Assembly: GCA_024231215.1 (NCBI GenBank)
Contig: JAAEQR010000209.1
Span: forward strand, 1 to 42,496
DNA length: 42,496 bases
Direction of reading: 5' to 3'
Source of the DNA: PVC group bacterium
Lineage (GTDB): Bacteria; Omnitrophota; Gorgyraeia; B26-G9
The notes beneath the pieces are model-generated. The model saw only the letters and a list, made by a program, of their open reading frames with translations. It ran no database searches and was not told the DNA's origin. Positions 29,801 to 38,927 of the stretch are shown one piece after another; within the stretch, counting starts at the first letter, position 1, and every line of letters starts with the position of its first letter. The position numbers and the translations under genes were made by a program.

Positions 29801-31912
29801 TTATGGATAAACCGGATAGCCAAATTTCTTTTCGAAATCGTCTCCAGTGTCACCAAATATAAATGTTCTAAATTCTGTAGTCCTATTTCCCCAATCAGTT
29901 TTACCAGATAGCATTATTTGAGTATTGGAAATACTGACTTTTGTTTCGTCGAAAACCCCGGTACTATCTGTAATATCTAACTCAGTCCCGGTGAAATTTT
30001 CAGTATATCCAAATTTTACATCGCTTATCGCCCCGGTCATAACCGCTTGATTGTTTCGTGAAAAAGTGGATACCAGCATGAAAGCGAGTGCAGAAGGATA
30101 GCACCAATATTTATTAATACTAGCTAGTCTTAACCCCCACCTGTATTTGTAGAATCTGGATTTTTTTACAGCCTCTGAAATATTGTCTTCATTGTTTGCA
30201 CTTGCATCACTTGGACTAAACCAGTACGATTCATTCAATTGTTCCATGTCCAGGCCGTACATATATTTATCAGAATAAACCCCGTTATCAGCTGAATTAT
30301 TAAGCCATGCCGGAAATGTATTCAGTCTTACATATGGATGAGGTAGCATGATATTATCGCCGTCGAAATATACCAATTGCAAAGATTCAAAATCTGCCCT
30401 GTTGTCAAATTTACGTCTGATAGGATCGATGAATGTTTGGCTTGTTATGTTGTTGTTCATACAATTGTGGAAAATTGTCTCTATGTTTTCCGTTTGTCCG
30501 TTTATGCTAGCTCGTAACTCTGTAGTTACCTCTTTATCTTGCTGGTTTGAAACCCCGGACCACTTGCAAATTGCCTTTGTTAAATAGTGATAACCAGTGA
30601 CTAGATAATCCTTGTTTACCTCTATATTTTTAATGTCGTTTGATTGTGAGTAGTCGATTGCATTGGCTGTATAGCTGATATAGATTTTCCCCAATTCCGG
30701 AGGGGCTGGCGTGTTTCTGGAGTAGTGGAATGCAGACATTGCCCCGATAGAAGTTGTTTCTTCTTTCAATAATTCGTAATAGTTATCATAATCATAAATT
30801 GATTTTGTTGCTGTCTCAAAATAAAAGCCCCCGACTATCTCATTTATATTTGCAGAATTTTCAATCTTGGATATAAAATATAGGTCTGATGTGATTCTGT
30901 CTATTGGTGCCAGTGGGTTCATGTGCCCGATGCTGTTATTTATGTCGACTTGTTCAAACCAGTAATGATAGTCGTATGAATCAAATTTAGTTTGATGACT
31001 TTCAATACTGTATTCAGAATGAACACACATTGTGTTCATAATATCTAACATCGCCAAAAATGGCAGCTCAGCATGATCTGATAGTGTGGTCCAATAAATT
31101 CTAGTTTCCGCGGCTCCTATTTCTGGAGTATCATTATTCGACCTGTAACGGCTACTATCTAAAAGAAAATTGCATATATCGATGCTGTTTAAGTCATACT
31201 CCCGGATTCCGGGCTTGAAAGTATAATTATTTTTCTGCATGATATGTTCATAACTTATGTTTTTGCATGCATAAACAGCCGCATTGATGATATCATAAAT
31301 TACAATGTTTTCTTCTAATGGGGTCGAATTCTTTTGAGGTATTTCAGCGACCTGTGAGTAAATACCGATCGGCCAAATACCTATGTCTTCAGCTGCTAAA
31401 TTGCCGTATGTGCCGTTAAAATCATCGAATATTGCAAAAGTGTTATAAACTTGAATAGTATATGAACCCGCACAATTTGAAAAACCATCGCTTGAAAAAT
31501 CAAATGTGTAATCAGCGAAAATAACCGGGTTTAATAGATATTGTCTAAGTTCTTCCAAGGCTAGCCCCAAGTCATATAAAGTTGTATCACTTGTGGCAAT
31601 TCCGACCGTCATTTTATCGAATGCTATTGTTTTCAATTTCAGCATATTAATTTGGATAGTCCCTTTTGCAGTGTCAGAAGCTCCGAACGGTATTTTATCA
31701 AATCCATTTTCAGTAACATCATTCATAATAACGTCCCTGGGTAGAATTATCTGACTTTTCCCATATGCCCCGGCATCCGCCCTTGGATAGATTTCAATAC
31801 GGTGCTTGTATACATTGTCATTCTTTTCCATATGAGCAATATATGTATGAATATTCGCCGGATCATCCTGAAGTGTGCTGGTCCCGCCTGGTATAGGAAA
31901 TACAATAGACAT
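29801..31912 (-). CDS. large tail protein (Tal/baseplate-like position)
   Basis: This 703-residue protein shows no clear family. It begins MSIVFPIPGGTSTLQDDP, has mixed alpha/beta composition and many aromatic residues, and no membrane segment. It lies after the tape measure and distal tail genes, where the tail hub or tail-associated lysin is usually encoded, so a tail-tip role is inferred from position. I see no peptidase or lysozyme motif. Its start is two bases from the stop of the 44-residue gene. Confidence 0.6.
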   Translation of the reverse strand: MSIVFPIPGGTSTLQDDPANIHTYIAHMEKNDNVYKHRIEIYPRADAGAYGKSQIILPRDVIMNDVTENGFDKIPFGASDTAKGTIQINMLKLKTIAFDKMTVGIATSDTTLYDLGLALEELRQYLLNPVIFADYTFDFSSDGFSNCAGSYTIQVYNTFAIFDDFNGTYGNLAAEDIGIWPIGIYSQVAEIPQKNSTPLEENIVIYDIINAAVYACKNISYEHIMQKNNYTFKPGIREYDLNSIDICNFLLDSSRYRSNNDTPEIGAAETRIYWTTLSDHAELPFLAMLDIMNTMCVHSEYSIESHQTKFDSYDYHYWFEQVDINNSIGHMNPLAPIDRITSDLYFISKIENSANINEIVGGFYFETATKSIYDYDNYYELLKEETTSIGAMSAFHYSRNTPAPPELGKIYISYTANAIDYSQSNDIKNIEVNKDYLVTGYHYLTKAICKWSGVSNQQDKEVTTELRASINGQTENIETIFHNCMNNNITSQTFIDPIRRKFDNRADFESLQLVYFDGDNIMLPHPYVRLNTFPAWLNNSADNGVYSDKYMYGLDMEQLNESYWFSPSDASANNEDNISEAVKKSRFYKYRWGLRLASINKYWCYPSALAFMLVSTFSRNNQAVMTGAISDVKFGYTENFTGTELDITDSTGVFDETKVSISNTQIMLSGKTDWGNRTTEFRTFIFGDTGDDFEKKFGYPVYP

Positions 31913-31914
31913 AA

Positions 31915-32049
31915 TTAAACCTTTGCCATTGATATTACAGCAATTATAATTAGTATCGTGACCAGGAGAAGACTTAATATTAATTTCATATTAGGATTTT
32001 TGGCCGTTGCAATAGCCATTTTGAGCAGGTATTTTAATTTTTGTTTCAT
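31915..32049 (-). CDS. 44-residue single-pass membrane microprotein
   Basis: This short frame has a basic N terminus (MKQKLKYLLKMAIATAKNPN) followed by a strong membrane helix (LILSLLLVTILIIIAVIS). AGGAACTCCG precedes the ATG. It is the first gene after the 32.1 kb terminator and directly before the large tail protein. It could be a late membrane protein. Confidence 0.65.
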   Translation of the reverse strand: MKQKLKYLLKMAIATAKNPNMKLILSLLLVTILIIIAVISMAKV

Positions 32050-32073
32050 CGGAGTTCCTGTTGTTGTTGCTAA

Positions 32074-32082
32074 ATTGTAACA
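32074..32082 (-). promoter_or_regulatory. extended -10 promoter after the terminator
   Basis: The minus strand reads TGTTACAAT, an extended -10 element, about 25 bases before the ATG of the 44-residue gene and 40 bases after the terminator. The -35 region is poor, as is common for extended -10 promoters. Confidence 0.4.
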
Positions 32083-32121
32083 TTTCTAATAATATACGAA
32101 TATTTTTCATAATTCATGCAT

Positions 32122-32150
32122 AAAAAAACCCGGAGTTTTTACGTCCGGGT
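32122..32150 (-). terminator. rho-independent terminator of the head/tail operon
   Basis: On the minus strand the perfect 7-bp stem ACCCGGA / TCCGGGT with a nine-base loop is followed by a run of T residues. It ends the main morphogenesis transcript after the distal tail gene. Confidence 0.85.
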
Positions 32151-32231
32151 AACAACAGAATGAAAAGAACATAATGAAAAATGAGTGATAAGAAATATTA
32201 ATACAGTTGTAATATAGCAATAATTTCCGAA

Positions 32232-32969
32232 CTATCCAAAATATGTTGGTCGGTACAACTCTTTTGATTGCATTTGAACTGATAAACTGTCTGATGCTTC
32301 ATTCTCTATATATGCCAAATCCGGCACTTGTGGATTTTGTATCTGGAGCGGCAAAACCCAGTTTGAATAGCCCCGCCCTATTTGCACCGCCTCACCACTG
32401 GTAAAAGTTCCTGTAGTGTAAGCAATAGCAGTTTCAAAAGTGAATGTACTTGAACTTGCAACTGTTATTTGATAGTTGCCTGTAATATCATCTGGCCATG
32501 TCCCAACAGCCGCAATATGCAAAAAATCCCCAGTAGCGTAGCCATGTCCCGTGATTGTTGCCGTTGCCGTTGTGCCGACCCTGGTTAGTGCTGTTATAGT
32601 TTGCTTCGTTGATCCTGCCAATAAACTAGTAATTTCATTGCTCTGTAATTCTGCGTACCTCTCTGAATCAGTCCCAATGTCTGTTATCCAAACGTAATTT
32701 TGGGAGAATAAATTCATCAATTCGTAATACAAATCTCTATCTTGTGAGGCCGTGACCTCATTTCTAATATAGAATTTCATTAAGTCCAGATTAATAGTTG
32801 GTCTTTGGTGGCTCAGGCCTGTTAATGTCCCTGTTGCTGTGCTTTCACTTTTAGACTCAACTTTTAAAAATGGCTGGCATTTGTTCCATTCCAAAGAAAC
32901 TGTATTTGCTATCATATCAGCTGACCAGATTTCAGATTGTCCGGCCAAAAAAGTTATAGTATATCCCAT
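32232..32969 (-). CDS. distal tail-like protein with inserted beta domain
   Basis: This 245-residue protein follows the tape measure directly (one-base overlap, TAATG), the position of distal tail or minor tail proteins. The N- and C-terminal parts form one unit (ITFLAGQSEIWSADMIANTV; GYSNWVLPLQIQNPQVPDLAY). Between them, at about 124-200, sits a small beta domain (TTATATITGHGYATGD, NYQITVASSSTFTFE) of the kind labelled FCCH-like in many phage proteins. A related unit is in the 448-residue protein. AGGAATCTG precedes the start. Confidence 0.6.
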   Translation of the reverse strand: MGYTITFLAGQSEIWSADMIANTVSLEWNKCQPFLKVESKSESTATGTLTGLSHQRPTINLDLMKFYIRNEVTASQDRDLYYELMNLFSQNYVWITDIGTDSERYAELQSNEITSLLAGSTKQTITALTRVGTTATATITGHGYATGDFLHIAAVGTWPDDITGNYQITVASSSTFTFETAIAYTTGTFTSGEAVQIGRGYSNWVLPLQIQNPQVPDLAYIENEASDSLSVQMQSKELYRPTYFG

Positions 32970-35731
32970 TATATCAGATTCCTTTCCATTTGTCTATCAT
33001 GAATCATTACAGCATCGGAGCCCCGCAATGTCATAACTCCAGATACATTGTTACTTAAATTCACTTGGGCCTGTTGAGGTTGGGCAAACATTGGAATTGC
33101 TAGCGGCTGTGAGTATAAACCCAGGCTTTCAAGGCTTTTCCCTGCGTTTAATCCCTGGAGCAATTCTGGATGCTTGGCATAAACAGACCCCTTAATTACC
33201 ATCTCCTCGTAATTCGGCCCCGGGGCGTCATTTAACATAACCAAACGATTTCGGCCTTTTTGGGTCCCGCCCTCTGCCATACCGACTGCCGATTTTGCAA
33301 CGTTCAAAGCTGCTACAAGCACCCCGGTTAATATCGGGATTGTAACCAAACCGCCGACACCTTTTGAGCCTAGTTCAATGCCTGTTATTTGTGCTAAGAT
33401 TATTGGAATCATGCTTTCCAGAACTGCAAACATAGTTTTTACTACTGCTTTTCCTGCTGATTCCTGGTCTGCTAACACGTTAACCAAAGCCCCGCCCACG
33501 GCCTGACTCATTGCCTTTGCTGAATTTTCCATTAACTCAACTTTTTGGGCCTCAAATTCTCTTTGCTTATCTAATCTTAGTTGTTCTTCTTCTGATATGC
33601 TTTCAGTTTCTTCTTTTCTATATTGTTTCGTCACATCGTTCGCCATTGCTAAAACATCTAAGAAAGAATATGTTTTTGCAGTTGCTTTGTCCAGTTCTTC
33701 AGTTATTGAGTCCAGCCCGGCAGCTTCTAAGTCTATGTCTTCCATTTGAGCCGCTATATCCTGAAGTCCTGTCTCAAACTCTATTTGGAATTTAATCTTG
33801 TTTTGTGCTGCCGTGGCGTTCGCCTCATCTATACCAGCTTTTACAGCCCCGGCAAACATCTTAGTATATTTAGCCGACCCCTCTTTTCCTGCGAGTGATA
33901 ATTTTACTAGTTCGTTAGTATAATCCGATAGAGACATTTTAGCAGTTTTTGCAGCCCCCGCAAATTTCTTCAAACCTTTTCCGGCCTTATCTGCATTGTC
34001 TGGAACTTCTTTCAGCTCCTTACTCATTTTCTCCGTTTCCTCTGCTACGTCCTTAGTCCCTTTGGCGACCTTTTCGGCTCCGTCAGCGGCTTCTTCTTCA
34101 GAGCTGAATAATTCTCCGAACCATTCGACCGCACCCGCCACGGCCCCGGCTGCATCCTTGAAAGCCCCTATTATGACATCAATTGCCTTCCCAAGTGCTG
34201 GGAAATAATCATCTATTAAAGGTCTGACGACATCGTAAATCGTAGTGAATACTCCGACATAAACCCCGATGATGAAATTTGCCCAATCTTTCATTAATTG
34301 CCATATCCCATCTATCAAATCCCGAAACCAATCTAATTTTTGATATGCTAAAACAATACCAGCAATTAAGGCCGCTATTCCAGCAACAACAAGGATAATA
34401 GGAAATGCAGACATTGCCGCATTTGCTAACCACTGTGCAGCCGCATATATTTTCATTTGAGCCGCCGCCAGCAATACCATTGCTTTTTGTTTTCCCATCA
34501 TGAAAGTTTCTTGTATTATCGCAATTTTTGCTTTTGTCGTCGCTATAATAACTTTTGCTTGTGACGCTATCCAAACCCCGGCTACAGTTGCTCCGATTGT
34601 TCCAACTTCTTTTAGATTGTCTCCTAAAAAAGTCAGTGCAGCCGCTCCAAACTTGGTCATTTCTGTCATAGCAGGAAGTAATTTTTGTGTTAGTTCTGCC
34701 ATTGCCGTGTTAATCTGTTGATTGGCTGCTAAACTAGCCTCCTGGTTTTTCGTGTAATCGTCAGTACCTTTTGCAATGCCCCGCATTTCTTCATCTAAGT
34801 TTGCAAGCAATGGGATTAATTTTTGAGCGTCTTCTGCAGGACTTCCAAATATATCGGCCAGAACAGTGGCTGAATCCTGTGTGTCTAGCCCCACTTTTAA
34901 CATCTCTTGTGATATTAATTGTATTGCGTCCCTTTGTGATAAGGCTCCAGACTCTAACCTCTTTTGCAGGTCTTCTGAGTCTATACCCATTCCTTTTAAT
35001 GCATCGCTTGCAGCGGTTGTCATTTCAGTTATTTTCACGCTGAATTCTGAAATAGCGTCCTGGCCTCTATCGCCGTATATCCCGCTTTTTGACACCAGGG
35101 CGTTGTATTTCGCAAACTCCTGAGCTGAAAAACCAGCGGCCTTGAAATCTTCTGGAAACTCTTTTAATACTGCTAAGAACTCTCCAGATAAATCCGCTCC
35201 CATTAAAAACCCGTCATTTATAACCTTTTGGGCTTCTTCAAATGAAATACCGTAATTTTTCGCCAGCGAGTTAGTAGCCTGTAGTGTCTCATTTATATCC
35301 TGGTCGAACGTGTCTGCAGTCGCTTGTGCTGATGCTGTTAATTTCTTCAGGTCATTCCCAGCCGCTCCGGTGAATTTAGAGATAGCCCCTTGTACTTTTG
35401 CAGTCTCTTTTACTATGTCCTTCAAGCCACTAACAAGGCCACCAATACCAACGGCAATAGCGGCTGCTCCTAAGCCTTTTAATGCATCGGAGAAACCAGC
35501 GGAAAACTCTTTTCCGGATTCCTTACCCGCCTTTTTGGCGTCCTGTTCCACAGCATCAAAAAGTTTGTTGTAACTTTGCTTGACCTTGGATAAATCCGGT
35601 TTCGACCCTTCTTCCATAGCTCCCGCTATGTCTTGGGCCGCTTTTTTGGCGTCAGATTCCAAGTCTTTCAGGGCCTTTTTTGCGGCCTTGGTTTGTATGT
35701 TTATTTTTGTTGTTAGTGGTATTCCCGGCAT
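32969..35731 (-). CDS. tail tape measure protein
   Basis: This 920-residue protein sets tail length and is a long helical scaffold. The N-terminal 60 residues are coiled coil (KAAKKALKDLESDAKKAA). A TP901-type core follows (AQATADTFDQDINETLQATNSL in pieces, MGIDSEDLQKRLESGALSQRDAI). Hydrophobic segments lie around 440-465 (FPIILVVAGIAALIAGIVLAY) and 765-800. The C terminus has PGPNYEEMVIKGSVYAKH. At about 0.15 nm per residue this predicts a tail of roughly 140 nm. It follows the chaperone pair as usual. Confidence 0.9.
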   Translation of the reverse strand: MPGIPLTTKINIQTKAAKKALKDLESDAKKAAQDIAGAMEEGSKPDLSKVKQSYNKLFDAVEQDAKKAGKESGKEFSAGFSDALKGLGAAAIAVGIGGLVSGLKDIVKETAKVQGAISKFTGAAGNDLKKLTASAQATADTFDQDINETLQATNSLAKNYGISFEEAQKVINDGFLMGADLSGEFLAVLKEFPEDFKAAGFSAQEFAKYNALVSKSGIYGDRGQDAISEFSVKITEMTTAASDALKGMGIDSEDLQKRLESGALSQRDAIQLISQEMLKVGLDTQDSATVLADIFGSPAEDAQKLIPLLANLDEEMRGIAKGTDDYTKNQEASLAANQQINTAMAELTQKLLPAMTEMTKFGAAALTFLGDNLKEVGTIGATVAGVWIASQAKVIIATTKAKIAIIQETFMMGKQKAMVLLAAAQMKIYAAAQWLANAAMSAFPIILVVAGIAALIAGIVLAYQKLDWFRDLIDGIWQLMKDWANFIIGVYVGVFTTIYDVVRPLIDDYFPALGKAIDVIIGAFKDAAGAVAGAVEWFGELFSSEEEAADGAEKVAKGTKDVAEETEKMSKELKEVPDNADKAGKGLKKFAGAAKTAKMSLSDYTNELVKLSLAGKEGSAKYTKMFAGAVKAGIDEANATAAQNKIKFQIEFETGLQDIAAQMEDIDLEAAGLDSITEELDKATAKTYSFLDVLAMANDVTKQYRKEETESISEEEQLRLDKQREFEAQKVELMENSAKAMSQAVGGALVNVLADQESAGKAVVKTMFAVLESMIPIILAQITGIELGSKGVGGLVTIPILTGVLVAALNVAKSAVGMAEGGTQKGRNRLVMLNDAPGPNYEEMVIKGSVYAKHPELLQGLNAGKSLESLGLYSQPLAIPMFAQPQQAQVNLSNNVSGVMTLRGSDAVMIHDRQMERNLI

Positions 35732-35740
35732 ATCTATTTC

Positions 35741-36130
35741 TTACAAATTGTTACAAAATTTGTGATTTAATCTTATTGCTAATCTATCCATCAATGTTAA
35801 ATATCCTGTTTTCCAAATCTTTTTAACACTTTCATTAAACATCATTGAATAATATTCGACTTCTATCATCAATATCAAATCCAGTTCGCCCCGGTCAAAA
35901 AATGGATCAATAAAAACATCTTTCAAATTGTCGTACGGACTCCCCTTATTGAATTTATGCATCTGTATTTCAAGACTCTTTTTTGTCCGTTCTTTTGGTG
36001 TTTCTCTGCTGTGATGTTCTGGAGTTCCTAGCCTTTTCGCTAGTGTGTTGTATGATTGTAGTTTCACAGCATATTCAGAGTAATTCATCAAAGAGTTTTT
36101 ACGTGCCTGGACTCTTTGCAGATATCGAAC
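35741..36130 (-). CDS. tail assembly chaperone, frameshifted extension (T part)
   Basis: This frame lies one base on (+1, or -2) from the first chaperone gene and overlaps it. It is read as the C-terminal 129 residues of a fusion product. It contains NSLMNYSEYAVKLQSYNTLA, a basic middle part and a helical end. No binding site or convincing start codon serves it alone; the ATG at 36208 lies within the other gene without a Shine-Dalgarno. Its place just before the tape measure is that of lambda T. Confidence 0.7.
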   Translation of the reverse strand, partial: VRYLQRVQARKNSLMNYSEYAVKLQSYNTLAKRLGTPEHHSRETPKERTKKSLEIQMHKFNKGSPYDNLKDVFIDPFFDRGELDLILMIEVEYYSMMFNESVKKIWKTGYLTLMDRLAIRLNHKFCNNL

Positions 36131-36776
36131 GAAAAAAGTGAAAATATTGCAATACGGACTGAATAGACTGCATATCCTCAAAAGATACTTTTTCGCTGTC
36201 TTCTTCATAAACTTCTTTTGACCCGAACTGATCCCGGTATTCTTTTTGAATCATCTTAGTATCAATTGTTTGCATCAGCATTTCATATGCGATAACTGGC
36301 GTACTTTGACCGTCTACCATTTCCAAAGCTTCTCTGAAGGCTTCGGGGGTCGTAATTCCTATGTTGTAATGTTTAGCTAATATAGTACCAATATTGTATT
36401 TATATTCCAGGTCATTTGATAGTATCTGGCCCGGATAGTTGAGTTTTTTTACTAATTTCTTTTTCAGGTTTGTAACTTGGACGCCCGTTAATTCGTGGGT
36501 GTCGTCTTCTAATTTGGAATTGTCAAACGAAAAAGATTCCACGGGGTTTAATAGCATTAATGCTAAAACGTCTTCATGCACCTGTGCTGCCTGGCCTTTT
36601 GCCCCTTGCTCGTAAGTCACAATCAAACCAGCTATTTTTTTGTATAATCTTGGTGTTATCCTTTTCGACGTGCAAATAATTGGCTTTTCATTGCCTGATG
36701 CTTTGTCATAGAAGTATAATTTGATCTTGATATGTTCCTTATTTAGAACTACTGTTTTGTCTTCGTTCATATTCAT
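36099..36776 (-). CDS. tail assembly chaperone (G part) with programmed frameshift
   Basis: This 225-residue protein, like lambda gpG, should coat the tape measure during tail assembly. It has FYDKASGNEKPIICTSKRIT at the N terminus and helical parts after. Near its end the codons CAC TTT TTT CGT hold a T6 run (36132-36137), where a shift into +1 (or -2) joins the downstream frame and gives a product of about 344 residues. Without the shift, translation ends after a further dozen codons. AGGGCTG precedes ATG 36776. Confidence 0.75.
   Translation of the reverse strand: MNMNEDKTVVLNKEHIKIKLYFYDKASGNEKPIICTSKRITPRLYKKIAGLIVTYEQGAKGQAAQVHEDVLALMLLNPVESFSFDNSKLEDDTHELTGVQVTNLKKKLVKKLNYPGQILSNDLEYKYNIGTILAKHYNIGITTPEAFREALEMVDGQSTPVIAYEMLMQTIDTKMIQKEYRDQFGSKEVYEEDSEKVSFEDMQSIQSVLQYFHFFRSISAKSPGT
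36132..36137 (-). promoter_or_regulatory. probable frameshift site, T6 run
   Basis: The zero frame reads TTT TTT CGT. A +1 slip of the Phe tRNA from TTT to TTC, or a -2 slip on the T run, moves ribosomes into the second chaperone frame. Both are known for tail chaperones in other phages. Confidence 0.55.
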
Positions 36777-36815
36777 TTTTACAGCCCTGTAATAATTGTT
36801 AAAAAATTTATTATA

Positions 36816-36855
36816 AGCCCAGGACGGCAGCCGCTAAACTGTCCGCCCCTGGGCT
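36816..36855 (-). other. stem-loop between major tail protein and chaperone genes
   Basis: A perfect 8-bp stem AGCCCAGG / CCTGGGCT encloses a second stem (GGAC / GTCC). On the minus strand it is followed, after about eight bases, by AAATTTTTT. It may act as an attenuator or RNA 3' end that lets the major tail protein be made in excess over the chaperones. Confidence 0.6.
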
Positions 36856-36865
36856 GAATTGGAAA

Positions 36866-37417
36866 TTATGACGGTGTTATCATCTCGAAAACTCCGTACT
36901 CTCCTGCTGCGATTGATTTTGTCATTTTCGTAGCTCCACAAATAGCGGGCAGAGTTAACCCACTTAATGTTATAGAACTGCCAGCTACGTAGTTCTTCCA
37001 AATCATAGTTGGTAATACTTCAGTCTCTGATTGAAAGCTGGGTATTATTGCATCATATGCAGCTGCCAAATGAGCTTGGACAGCTACCCGCCCCGTGGCG
37101 TCGTTAGATATAGCGGATGCATGGACAACAACTCTTAAGTTTGCTTGTACTACTGAAGTTGGACTATCGTCTTCCCGTGGTGTCGTGATGCTTGGAAGTC
37201 CTGAAACGTTCATAATAGCACCGATTTTTGTATCCCATGTAGCGTCCCACATATCCCCGCCTGTTAAGGTCGCTTCAAATGTCGGGTCGTTTATATTCGC
37301 ACTGAATGCAGATTGTGTTTTGTCTGAGAATATGTAGTCCGCCGTGGTGGTTAGTGTCCACCCCGTGGACCAATCATATACATAAGATTGATTGGCACCG
37401 CCAATTATACTAGACAT
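36866..37417 (-). CDS. probable major tail (tube) protein
   Basis: This 183-residue protein is beta-rich (YVYDWSTGWTLTTTADYIF, DPTFEATLTGGDMWDATWD) and lies between the tail completion genes and the chaperone pair, the standard place of the tail tube gene. A strong stem-loop follows it, as for other highly expressed structural genes. No specific motif was found, so the call rests on order and composition. GAGGTTT precedes the ATG. Confidence 0.6.
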   Translation of the reverse strand: MSSIIGGANQSYVYDWSTGWTLTTTADYIFSDKTQSAFSANINDPTFEATLTGGDMWDATWDTKIGAIMNVSGLPSITTPREDDSPTSVVQANLRVVVHASAISNDATGRVAVQAHLAAAYDAIIPSFQSETEVLPTMIWKNYVAGSSITLSGLTLPAICGATKMTKSIAAGEYGVFEMITPS

Positions 37418-37444
37418 AATAAACCTCTAATTGTTAAACAAATA

Positions 37445-37897
37445 TTATATTTTTTTTCTATGTGTTGGTATTGAAAGCAAAATATCAAATAGGACTTTAT
37501 TGTCCTTATTGAAAGAATTCGGTTGTAACACATTTATAATGACCGGATCAAAGCTATTCACATAATTTGACGTCGTTAGAGTAGCAATTTGCAGGCCTGT
37601 TAAAGCAATGTCCAAAGCTTCTAATTTGTCATAATGTTCCTTTTTGATCCCTCCTGAAGTCCCAAGTTTGACCCCGGACCCAACAAACAAGCGAACATTT
37701 ATAGTAGGCGCTGAGCTCCCTGAATCCTCACGGCTTTCGCCGTCACTTCTATATTCTGAAATACTTTGATAGATATACGGCATCTGAAAAGATTGCCAGT
37801 TATCCAGATCAAAAGTTTCCAGAAAGTCATAAACCCCGGAATATTCTGCTGTAATAGCGGCCTCTATTGCTGTTTCGATATGTTCATATACTGACAT
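37445..37897 (-). CDS. tail terminator/neck-like protein
   Basis: This 150-residue protein (HIETAIEAAITAEYSGVYDF, helix then beta) has the size and position of tail terminator proteins, between the virion morphogenesis protein and the tube. GGGGCG precedes the ATG. No diagnostic motif is seen. Confidence 0.55.
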   Translation of the reverse strand: MSVYEHIETAIEAAITAEYSGVYDFLETFDLDNWQSFQMPYIYQSISEYRSDGESREDSGSSAPTINVRLFVGSGVKLGTSGGIKKEHYDKLEALDIALTGLQIATLTTSNYVNSFDPVIINVLQPNSFNKDNKVLFDILLSIPTHRKKI

Positions 37898-38299
37898 TTA
37901 CGCCCCGAAAGATTGTTCAAAAACTTTGATAAATTCGTTCATTGCCTCATGGTATATTGCAATTAAATCCTCTTGAAAAAATAGGATTGTAGCGGGTTCT
38001 AAAAATGGTTTTTCTGGTCTGCCCTCTAATCCTTTTTCCCATTGTTCTGCATAAGGAACTTTTGTACCCCAAGTTACACCAACAGAGGCTGCTAGTGTTT
38101 CGATTTCAAATATTGACCCCGCCCCTTTTGGACTTAACGATCTTGAAAGTCTACCAGACCTATGGCCTAATAATGCATCGCCCCAACGTCCGGGGCCGTC
38201 CTGCCTGAATTGTTCCTGTCTCATATTCAAAATTGCCGGGGCTTTCAGCTCTAACAATCTCTCAAAGATTTTAAGGAATAATGCAAAAGGATCTTTCAT
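37898..38299 (-). CDS. head-tail joining/virion morphogenesis protein
   Basis: This 133-residue protein resembles the phage virion morphogenesis (Mu gpG/P2 gpS-like) and HK97 gp10-like group. It has GHRSGRLSRSLSPKG, then SVGVTWGTKVPYAEQWEKG, then RPEKPFLEPA, in the conserved order (GRL, VPYA, P.FL). It completes the neck or tail. The stop lies one base from the next start. Confidence 0.72.
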   Translation of the reverse strand: MKDPFALFLKIFERLLELKAPAILNMRQEQFRQDGPGRWGDALLGHRSGRLSRSLSPKGAGSIFEIETLAASVGVTWGTKVPYAEQWEKGLEGRPEKPFLEPATILFFQEDLIAIYHEAMNEFIKVFEQSFGA

Positions 38300-38302
38300 T
38301 AT

Positions 38303-38896
38303 CTAGTCCGAAAAAGAGTATTGAGTATAAACATTTAATTTATTTCTCCAATATGGCTCCAAGTCCTTTAGTGTGGCGGTTGTGGAAATTGTCCCTTGTG
38401 TTACAACTTCATTCCTAACATTCAACTGTTTTGCACCACCTAAGGATAGATTTGTATTCCACACCTGAAGTACAATATATTCAGTCATTACAGATTTAAT
38501 CAAATCTGGAAACGTTGAGTCTGAAAAACCATTAGTCAAACTGAATTTATACAAATATGTATCATATATATCTATATTGAATCTTATAACGATTCGACCT
38601 AGATACAAATATTCCGTGTAATCATCAGAACTGATTGTCGTATAACTCGTATCTGTGGCCGGATCCATATAAGAAATTGAGCTTAAAGAAGTTCCAAACG
38701 AGTATGGCAAATAAACTTCGTTGCCGTCCTTATTTGTTATGATTTTTTCTATCGAAGCCGTTGCAATATTCTGACCTAGCATATTACTAAAATACTTTTC
38801 AGCTGCTATTGTTTGTGCTGTTATAAATGTATCTATATCAGTATTGCTTATAGCTATACCAAGGTAATTTTTGACATCTGTTTTTAAGTCTACCAT
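38303..38896 (-). CDS. head-tail connector protein (gp6-like)
   Basis: This protein of about 197 residues begins MVDLKTDVKNYLGIAISNTDIDTF (in pieces: DVKNYLG, NTDIDTFI), as in adaptor proteins of the HK97 gp6/SPP1 gp15 type that bind below the portal. The middle part has LPYSFGTSLSSISYMD and the C-terminal half is helical. Upstream in-frame starts at 38902 (ATG) and 38911 (TTG) are possible. Confidence 0.7.
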   Translation of the reverse strand: MVDLKTDVKNYLGIAISNTDIDTFITAQTIAAEKYFSNMLGQNIATASIEKIITNKDGNEVYLPYSFGTSLSSISYMDPATDTSYTTISSDDYTEYLYLGRIVIRFNIDIYDTYLYKFSLTNGFSDSTFPDLIKSVMTEYIVLQVWNTNLSLGGAKQLNVRNEVVTQGTISTTATLKDLEPYWRNKLNVYTQYSFSD

Positions 38897-38927
38897 AATC
38901 ATGTTTTCCAATTTAGCCCGAAAATAT

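Noticed and set aside
34209-34574. Minus-strand frame of 121 codons inside the tape measure gene
   Set aside because: It is out of frame with a clearly coding 920-residue protein and has unlikely composition (long Asn/Ser/Cys runs); an overlap shadow.
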